Position numbers and translations under genes: made by a program | Source of the DNA: Bacillus sp. NTK071 | Lineage (GTDB): Bacteria > Bacillota > Bacilli > Bacillales > Guptibacillaceae | Length of the DNA stretch: 64,000 bases | Assembly (NCBI RefSeq): GCF_017303315.1 | Contig: NZ_JAFKOI010000015.1 | Coordinates: forward strand, 1-64,000 | Direction of reading: 5' to 3' | Notes under the pieces: model-generated | What the model saw: the letters and a program-made list of their open reading frames with translations, nothing else | What the model was told of the DNA's origin: nothing | Databases searched by the model: none | Part shown: piece by piece, positions 59,325 through 64,000 of the stretch | Layout: every line of letters begins with the position of its first letter | How positions within the stretch are numbered: position 1 is the first letter of the stretch

Positions 59325-60110
59325 ATGGGTAGTAAAACGTTAGGAAAGGATGAACTTAGATTGAACCAAGTAGATTATGAAACATTTTATAACAGAGTAG
59401 GAAAAAAGAACGGATGGGATTTCAGTTCTTTACAGCTCACGTCAGAAGGAGTTAAGTGGGACTTCTATAATGAAGTTGCGAAAAGAGTGAAGGAAACTGA
59501 TTTATTATTAGATATTGGAACAGGTGGTGGAGAAAATCTCTTGGAAATAGCCTCTTGTTTACATCTACTAGTAGGGATTGATCTTTCAAAAGGTATGATG
59601 GAAACGGCTGAAAAGAATCTACATAATTCTAATGTAAACAATGTGCGTTTTGCTCAGATGTCTTCGAATGCTTTGCAATTTCCTGAGAGCTTTTTCGATG
59701 TTGTTTCTTGCAATCATGCTCCTTTTAATTCAAGGGAAGTTTCAAGAGTGCTAAAAAGTGAAGGACTATTTTTAACCCAACAAGTAAGTGAGGCGGATAA
59801 GTTTAATATTAAAGAAGCATTTGGAAGAGGCCAATCGTTTGGAGAAGAAGATGGCTCACTAAAGGAAAAATATATCCGTGAATTACAAGAAGCAGGATTT
59901 TCAGACGTTCAATCTTTTGAGTACGATGCAACAGACTATTTTCAAAGACCAGAAGATTTGATTTTTCTTCTTACCCATACGCCGATCATTCCTCATTTTG
60001 GAGAAGAAAAAACAGACCTCGATAAGTTGAATTGTTTCATCGAAGACAATCTTACCGATAAAGGGATTCGTACGAATTCGAAAAGGTTTATGATACTAGC
60101 GAAGAAATGA
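59325..60110 (+). CDS. Class I SAM-dependent methyltransferase
   Basis: 261 residues from ATG 59325 (or 275 from ATG 59283, which lacks a ribosome binding site). SAM motif I: LLLDIGTGGGENLLEIASCL, then VGIDLSKGMMETAEKNL, motif for acidic Asp at strand 2. RLNQVDYETFYNRVGKKNGWDFS near the start is typical of a Bacillus methyltransferase group. Substrate unknown. The GAGGGG before 59325 is rather far (15 bases), so the start is uncertain. Confidence 0.78.
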   Translation: MGSKTLGKDELRLNQVDYETFYNRVGKKNGWDFSSLQLTSEGVKWDFYNEVAKRVKETDLLLDIGTGGGENLLEIASCLHLLVGIDLSKGMMETAEKNLHNSNVNNVRFAQMSSNALQFPESFFDVVSCNHAPFNSREVSRVLKSEGLFLTQQVSEADKFNIKEAFGRGQSFGEEDGSLKEKYIRELQEAGFSDVQSFEYDATDYFQRPEDLIFLLTHTPIIPHFGEEKTDLDKLNCFIEDNLTDKGIRTNSKRFMILAKK

Positions 60111-60118
60111 TTAAATTC

Positions 60119-60158
60119 AAAAGCGACAACGTCCTTATGAGGGGCATTGTCGCTTTTC
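60119..60158. terminator. Bidirectional terminator between methyltransferase and DUF192 genes
   Basis: AAAAGCGACAA (60119-60129) pairs with TTGTCGCTTTT (60148-60158). Confidence 0.85.
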
Positions 60159-60161
60159 TAA

Positions 60162-60503
60162 TTAAAAATTGATAAATTCTCCAACTTTTATTGAAGAGTT
60201 TTTAATCGATCCAACAGGTAATTCAAGAACCGCATGAGCACCTTTAACTGGGGCAACAAAACGCCAAGGTTTTAGGTTTTCTACTACTTTAATGATTTCA
60301 TGATTTTTGGTCAGGAATACGACATCAATGGAGATAGACATAAAACACATATGAATAGAGTTGCATGGAATAATTAACAGCCCTTCATCTTTTAGAGGTG
60401 TCCGACGAAACATTAATCCTTTAAATCTGGTTAGAAAGGTATCCGCTCTTAGAATGGTATAAGGAACTGTTCGATATAGTGTGTTACCTTCTTCTCTTAA
60501 CAT
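60162..60503 (-). CDS. DUF192 family protein
   Basis: 113 residues. DUF192 pattern: RADTFLTRFKGLMFRRTPLKDEGLLIIPCNSIHMCFMSISIDVVFLTKNHEIIKVVENLKPWRFVAPVKGAHAVLELPVGSIKN. Small beta-barrel, function not established. Its closeness to a Tad pilus locus recalls other genomes. AGGAG before ATG. Confidence 0.83.
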   Translation of the reverse strand: MLREEGNTLYRTVPYTILRADTFLTRFKGLMFRRTPLKDEGLLIIPCNSIHMCFMSISIDVVFLTKNHEIIKVVENLKPWRFVAPVKGAHAVLELPVGSIKNSSIKVGEFINF

Positions 60504-60935
60504 GACAATTCTCCTAACTTATGACGTTATCTTTACTATAATTGAAGTCCGTTTAATACTCAATAACGAATATATGACTAGTTTATTTGTAAAAAGAAGA
60601 AAAAATTTGAAAAAAAGGTATTTACAAATTCTTTATAACGAACTATTATTAACTCAAGGGATGTTCTATAAAAAGAACAAAGTAATCGAAATCGAATACT
60701 ATATTGAACAATTCCTCAAGCTAGAGATTATTTTGGAACACCTTTGAAAGGGGGAACGGATGGGGAGAAATTTAAATGCTTTTTCAGAGAGATTAGAGGT
60801 TAAGTTAGAGTTAAAATCGTTGTCTCCATGATCCTTATCTTGTTCCAACTAGAAACACCTTACTTCAGGTAGTAAATATTCATCATACATGTTCTCCAAA
60901 ACACAATAACCACAAAATACGAGGAGGAAACAATT
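60504..60935. other. Leader region of the Tad pilus locus
   Basis: 432 bases of low GC. Apart from the doubtful small frame at 60574-60747 nothing coding is evident. GGGGGAACGG at 60749-60758 is a good ribosome binding site before ATGGGGAG (60761), but that frame is short. The promoter of the pilin gene probably lies here; I cannot place it. Confidence 0.45.
60574..60747 (+). CDS. Doubtful small Lys/Ile/Leu-rich protein
   Basis: 57 residues from ATG 60574 (MTSLFVKRRKNLKKRYLQIL and on). Codon use is very AT-rich and there is no ribosome binding site. It could be a small helical protein or noise. No family recognised. Confidence 0.22.
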   Translation: MTSLFVKRRKNLKKRYLQILYNELLLTQGMFYKKNKVIEIEYYIEQFLKLEIILEHL

Positions 60936-61097
60936 ATGTTAGAAAAAATGGCGCGTTTGGCAAGAGAAGAAGAAGGACAGGGAATGGCTGAGTATGGGTT
61001 GATTCTTGCAGGAGTAGCGGTGGTAGCGATTGTTGGTTTTAAAGCTCTAGGAGTAGAAGTTGATAAGCTAATAGACACTGTAACATCTAAGTTATAA
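60936..61097 (+). CDS. Flp-type class IVb pilin
   Basis: 53 residues. MLEKMARLAREEEG-QGMAEYGLIL: prepilin cleavage after Gly14, with Glu at +5 and Tyr at +6 as in Flp pilins; a single hydrophobic helix follows (LILAGVAVVAIVGFKAL). GAGGAGG 9 bases before the ATG. First gene of the Tad locus, followed by a hairpin. Confidence 0.87.
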   Translation: MLEKMARLAREEEGQGMAEYGLILAGVAVVAIVGFKALGVEVDKLIDTVTSKL

Positions 61098-61110
61098 AAG
61101 CAAGAATCTC

Positions 61111-61141
61111 TAGCCCCACTTACCCAAGTGGGGCTAAATTT
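61111..61141 (+). terminator. Hairpin after the pilin gene, probably leaky terminator
   Basis: TAGCCCCACTT (61111-61121) pairs with AAGTGGGGCTA (61126-61136), loop ACCC, followed by AATTT only. It would let pilin be made in excess over the rest of the Tad genes. Confidence 0.7.
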
Positions 61142-61161
61142 AAAAACAAAGAGGTACTAAG

Positions 61162-61656
61162 ATGACATACAGTATCCTGGGTATTACCTTACTTATTTCG
61201 TTTATAACTGACATTCGAAGCAGGCGTATTCTGAATATCGTCACGTTTCCAGCAATGGCAATTGGATTACTTTACTACACCGTTACACTCGGTTTTCAGG
61301 GCTTCCTTTATAGCGGTGCAGGGCTTCTTATTGGATTCTCTCTTCTTCTTATTCCTTACTTACTTGGCGGAATGGGGGCAGGGGATGTTAAGCTCCTTGC
61401 AGCTGTAGGAGCACTTACAGGTACTTCATTCGTGCTACATTCTTTTTTCTATACTGCACTTATCGGTGGAGTCATTGGTCTAATCTTACTTATGAAAAGA
61501 AGCGGGATTTGGAATGTGTTTAAATCTCCTACTTATACACTTTACTCACTGTTGAATGTTAAAGGGGTCAGCAAAAACAGTGGAGTAACGTACCCTTACG
61601 GCGTGGCGATCACACTTGGAACAGTATGTGCTGCAATACTAGGAGGGATAGGATGA
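61162..61656 (+). CDS. Prepilin peptidase TadV/CpaA (A24)
   Basis: 164 residues, about six helices. The two catalytic Asp are D17 (ITDIRSRRI) and D75 (MGAGDVKLL; GxGD motif). It lacks the methylase domain of PilD-type enzymes, as normal for TadV. It cleaves the Flp pilin and TadE/F. The stop overlaps the tadE start (ATGA). Confidence 0.87.
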   Translation: MTYSILGITLLISFITDIRSRRILNIVTFPAMAIGLLYYTVTLGFQGFLYSGAGLLIGFSLLLIPYLLGGMGAGDVKLLAAVGALTGTSFVLHSFFYTALIGGVIGLILLMKRSGIWNVFKSPTYTLYSLLNVKGVSKNSGVTYPYGVAITLGTVCAAILGGIG

Positions 61657-62027
61657 AATCTGAAAAGGGACAATCGATGGTTGAGTTCGCTCTTGTCCTT
61701 CCGGTTCTCGTGATGCTGTTGTTTGGAATCGTGGATTTTGGTCGTATCTTTCATGCTTACATCACAATTGATCATGCGAGTCGAGAAGCAGCTCGAGTAG
61801 CAAGTATTGGTGAAAGTGATTCAAAGATTGTGTCCACGGCCGTTACGAGTGGTTCTAGTATTCACCTTTCTTCAGGTCAGGTTTCTGTTTCTCCAGGAGG
61901 GACGAAAACAGCTGGTAGCGATGTTAGGGTGACCATCACTTATCCTATTACGTTCCTAACACCAGTTATCTCCTCGATAAGTGGTCCAATCACCTTATCA
62001 AGTTCGGCCGCGATGAGGGTTGAGTGA
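61653..62027 (+). CDS. TadE-like pseudopilin
   Basis: 124 residues. GQSMVEFALVLPVLVMLLFGIVDFGRIF: Gly-processing site with Glu at +5 and a hydrophobic helix, as in TadE. The rest is a small beta domain. Overlaps tadV by 4 bases and is followed by the TadG-like gene with TGATG overlap. Confidence 0.84.
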   Translation: MKSEKGQSMVEFALVLPVLVMLLFGIVDFGRIFHAYITIDHASREAARVASIGESDSKIVSTAVTSGSSIHLSSGQVSVSPGGTKTAGSDVRVTITYPITFLTPVISSISGPITLSSSAAMRVE

Positions 62028-62926
62028 TGAAGGCACTGAGGTCGTTACTAAAAAGCGAACGTGGAAATGTAGCAGTCATGTTTGCGATTAGCATGACTGT
62101 TTTGTTAGGAGCAACCGCAATGGTGGTCGACATTGGCAGGCTCTATCACGAGAAAAGAATACTCCAAAATGCAATGGATGCGGCAGCACTAGCTGGGGCA
62201 CAGGGCTTACTAACTAGTCAAGCGAGTGCTTCGACACTTGCGAAAGAATATGCGAATAAGAATGAATTTCCAATCGGAAGTGGAGATATAACGATTATGG
62301 GTAAGTCAATCAAAGTAGCGAAGGAATCAACTGTACCAATGACTTTCGCACGGGTATTTGGTTTCCAGCAAGCATCAGTTAGTGCCACTGCAAAAGCTGA
62401 AGTAGGTTTATTAAAATCTGTCAAACGAATAACGCCGATCGCAATAGAGTATACAGCGATCCCAAATGAAACTGAACTTAAGTGTGAGAATACGGGCGTA
62501 AACCATGGTAATTGTGGTTATCTCGACATCAATAGCAATGGCGCGAGCGGTTTAGCTACAAATATCGTAAACGGTGTGGAGCTTGCACCTGGAACGAAAT
62601 TTGTACAAACAGAACCAGGGCAGAATTGGGGACCAGTGAAGAGTGCGTTTCAAACGTTGATTAATAATGATGCTTCAAAATCTCATTGCCAGAGTGCTGC
62701 TACAGCGGATAAATCATGTGATCGAATCATTATTATTCCCTTAATTAAAACGTGGGCTGGTGTAAATGGGAAGTCGACAGTTGAAATCGTAGGATTTGCC
62801 TCTTACTGGCTTGATCGACTTGATGAACCTAAGCGCATTGTTGGGAAATTTAAAGAAACTGTTTCTTCTGGAGAAATAGGAGGATCCGGTCCTGGAAATG
62901 TGTACGGTGTAAAGCTTGTTGAATAA
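62027..62926 (+). CDS. TadG-like pilus-assembly protein
   Basis: 300 residues or fewer (ATG 62027). SERGNVAVMFAISMTVLLGATAMVVDIGRLYHEKRILQNAMDAAALAGAQGL is the TadE/G N-terminal domain; the rest has Cys pairs (KCENTGVNHGNCGY, SHCQSAATADKSCDR) that could form disulfides outside the cell. No von Willebrand domain as in full TadG. The exact role is not known. Confidence 0.83.
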   Translation: MKALRSLLKSERGNVAVMFAISMTVLLGATAMVVDIGRLYHEKRILQNAMDAAALAGAQGLLTSQASASTLAKEYANKNEFPIGSGDITIMGKSIKVAKESTVPMTFARVFGFQQASVSATAKAEVGLLKSVKRITPIAIEYTAIPNETELKCENTGVNHGNCGYLDINSNGASGLATNIVNGVELAPGTKFVQTEPGQNWGPVKSAFQTLINNDASKSHCQSAATADKSCDRIIIIPLIKTWAGVNGKSTVEIVGFASYWLDRLDEPKRIVGKFKETVSSGEIGGSGPGNVYGVKLVE

Positions 62927-62955
62927 TTTTATGGAAAAAAGCAGGGGGTGGGCAC

Positions 62956-63537
62956 ATGAAAACCAAACGTATTTGGATGTGGTCGCTTATTTTTGGGGTA
63001 TTCGCTACGCTAATTGTTTATGTAGGATTATTCACAAATTTAACGGCTGTAACAACGAGTTCAGAGTCAGAAGTGAAAGAAGCAGAGAAAACAGAAGTTC
63101 TAACGGAAGCTGAGGAAACCATCGCAGGGCGTGAGATGGCAAACCCTATTGCGAAGGTAAGTGAAGGAAAACGTGCTATCTCGATTAACGTCGATCTCGC
63201 TAGTGGGGTTTCAGGATATATTGAACCTAATTCACATGTAGATGTGGTTGCTTATGAACGAGAGGTAGATGAAGAGAAAGAGAAAGAATATAAAGCAGCA
63301 GTACTCGTGCTACAGAACATCAAGGTACTAACTTCAGGTAAAGCGCCAGATAGTGCAGGCGAAGCCCTACACTATGAAACAGTGACGCTTGAAGTGACGC
63401 CAGAAGAAGGGGTTATGCTTAGCCTTGCTGCGAAGGATGAAAGTGGATTCTATTTAATGTTACGGAATAAAGAAGATGATGGGGTAAGTAAGAAAGCGTT
63501 GAAAGAAAAACGTCAGGTCTATAAGGAGAGTAATTAA
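62956..63537 (+). CDS. CpaB/RcpC-like Flp pilus assembly protein
   Basis: 193 residues. One helix near the N-terminus (MWSLIFGVFATLIVYVGLF), then an SAF-like beta domain: KRAISINVDLASGVSGYIEPNSHVDVVAYEREVDEEKEKEYKAAVLVLQNIKVLTSGKA ... LEVTPEEGVMLSLAAKDESGFYLMLRN. This is the CpaB pattern. AGGGGGTGGG precedes ATG. Confidence 0.83.
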   Translation: MKTKRIWMWSLIFGVFATLIVYVGLFTNLTAVTTSSESEVKEAEKTEVLTEAEETIAGREMANPIAKVSEGKRAISINVDLASGVSGYIEPNSHVDVVAYEREVDEEKEKEYKAAVLVLQNIKVLTSGKAPDSAGEALHYETVTLEVTPEEGVMLSLAAKDESGFYLMLRNKEDDGVSKKALKEKRQVYKESN

Positions 63538-64000
63538 ATGAGCTTACAGTGGTATTTTTATTCAGATACAAATGCTAGAGCTGATGAAATTGAAACGATT
63601 CTGACAGACAAGAATCAAACGTTAACGAGCTTTTACCGTTTAGAAGATCTCCTTAAACAGCTTGAAAGCACTCCAAATGCCGTTCTTTTTCTAAAAGCAC
63701 ATGCTACTTACAACGTCTATGAGCTTTGTCAGGAAATTTCGTTTAAATATCCGCACATTTATTTAATTGTTATTTCTCCTGAGAATTTAGAGAATACGAA
63801 AAAAGCGATGCAAGTTGGTGCTTCCGATATGCTCACTTACTCCTCAACAGCTGATGAAATAACAGAAGTTGTTTTCCAAGCTCAGGCTTATATGAAGCAA
63901 CGAATAAGCAGAGAACCTTCCCTTCAATTAACGAAAGAGAATAGTCGAGTGATTGCAGTATGTAGTTCTAAAGGTGGAAGTGGCAAAACGTTAGTTACGG
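63538..64000 (+). CDS. CpaE/TadZ-like localisation ATPase, 3' end outside the window
   Basis: At least 154 residues. N-terminal part (about 1-125) has a receiver-like fold; SSKGGSGKT (about 143-151) is the deviant Walker A of the ParA/MinD family. AAGGAGAG lies 8 bases before ATG. In Tad loci this protein places the pilus machine at the pole. Further tad genes (tadA, B, C) would be expected to the right. Confidence 0.82.
   Translation, partial: MSLQWYFYSDTNARADEIETILTDKNQTLTSFYRLEDLLKQLESTPNAVLFLKAHATYNVYELCQEISFKYPHIYLIVISPENLENTKKAMQVGASDMLTYSSTADEITEVVFQAQAYMKQRISREPSLQLTKENSRVIAVCSSKGGSGKTLVT

Overview
The window looks like chromosome from a low-GC, endospore-forming member of Bacillaceae (Bacillus sensu lato; a marine or alkaliphile relative is plausible, but the species is not settled by sequence). 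Support comes from comK, a sporulenol synthase, a gerA-type germinant receptor operon, a YjcZ-type sporulation peptide, a collagen-like spore-surface protein, an immune-inhibitor-A-type protease and strong AGGAGG ribosome binding sites throughout. No rRNA, tRNA, CRISPR array, prophage or intact insertion sequence was seen.

Layout. 0-0.5 kb: ywqI/ywqH-like WXG-family genes at the edge of what is probably an LXG toxin locus. 1.1-11.8 kb: housekeeping and stress genes (comK, a DUF2785 protein, yjlC-ndh, a secreted M14 peptidase, sporulenol synthase, ASCH, PAS-STAS and YhfC-type proteins). 11.9-17.5 kb: a spore-surface cluster with a collagen-like protein, four SPOCS/DUF3794 proteins, two Cys-rich coat-like proteins and a 27-residue YjcZ peptide; four promoters of the mother-cell SigK type (AC-N15-17-CATANNNTA) can be read directly. 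17.6-20.7 kb: an ECF sigma/anti-sigma operon with two membrane proteins. 21-27.6 kb: mixed metabolic genes, a broken aminoglycoside-phosphotransferase-like gene and a vanadium-haloperoxidase-like protein. 27.6-31.8 kb: an RND pump with a divergent TetR gene. 32.3-35.4 kb: a lipoprotein that resembles the propeptide of the M6 protease encoded next to it. 35.4-38 kb: mprF. 38.5-41.2 kb: a TetR/MFS pair. 41.3-46 kb: a lactococcin-972-type bacteriocin cassette (bacteriocin, DUF1430 permease, ABC ATPase) whose last gene overlaps a subtilase. 46-53 kb: methyltransferase, SgrR-like regulator with a probable AUU start, MFS, S41-like protease. 53.2-56.9 kb: gerA/gerB/gerC-type operon. 57-58.8 kb: orphan NirB-N-terminal-like and NirD-like genes. 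60.9-64 kb: the start of a Tad (Flp) pilus locus cut by the window edge.

Repeats. A family of GGGGTC...GACCCC palindromes occurs about 14 times in the intergenic spaces between 1.6 and 38.3 kb and was not seen to the right of that. Several copies look like terminators, one has become the coding tail of mprF, and one contains a spurious start for the sporulenol synthase gene. Two larger structured elements (12.35-12.58 kb and 23.33-23.52 kb) and a five-copy array of TCGCGGATA at 20-21 bp spacing (20.77-20.85 kb) are further non-coding structure.

The strongest candidates for something undescribed are the bacteriocin-subtilase coupling, the stand-alone propeptide-like lipoprotein beside its protease, and the SigK-driven SPOCS/collagen spore-surface module. 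Functions are assigned by reading motifs and recalling families; no database search was run.
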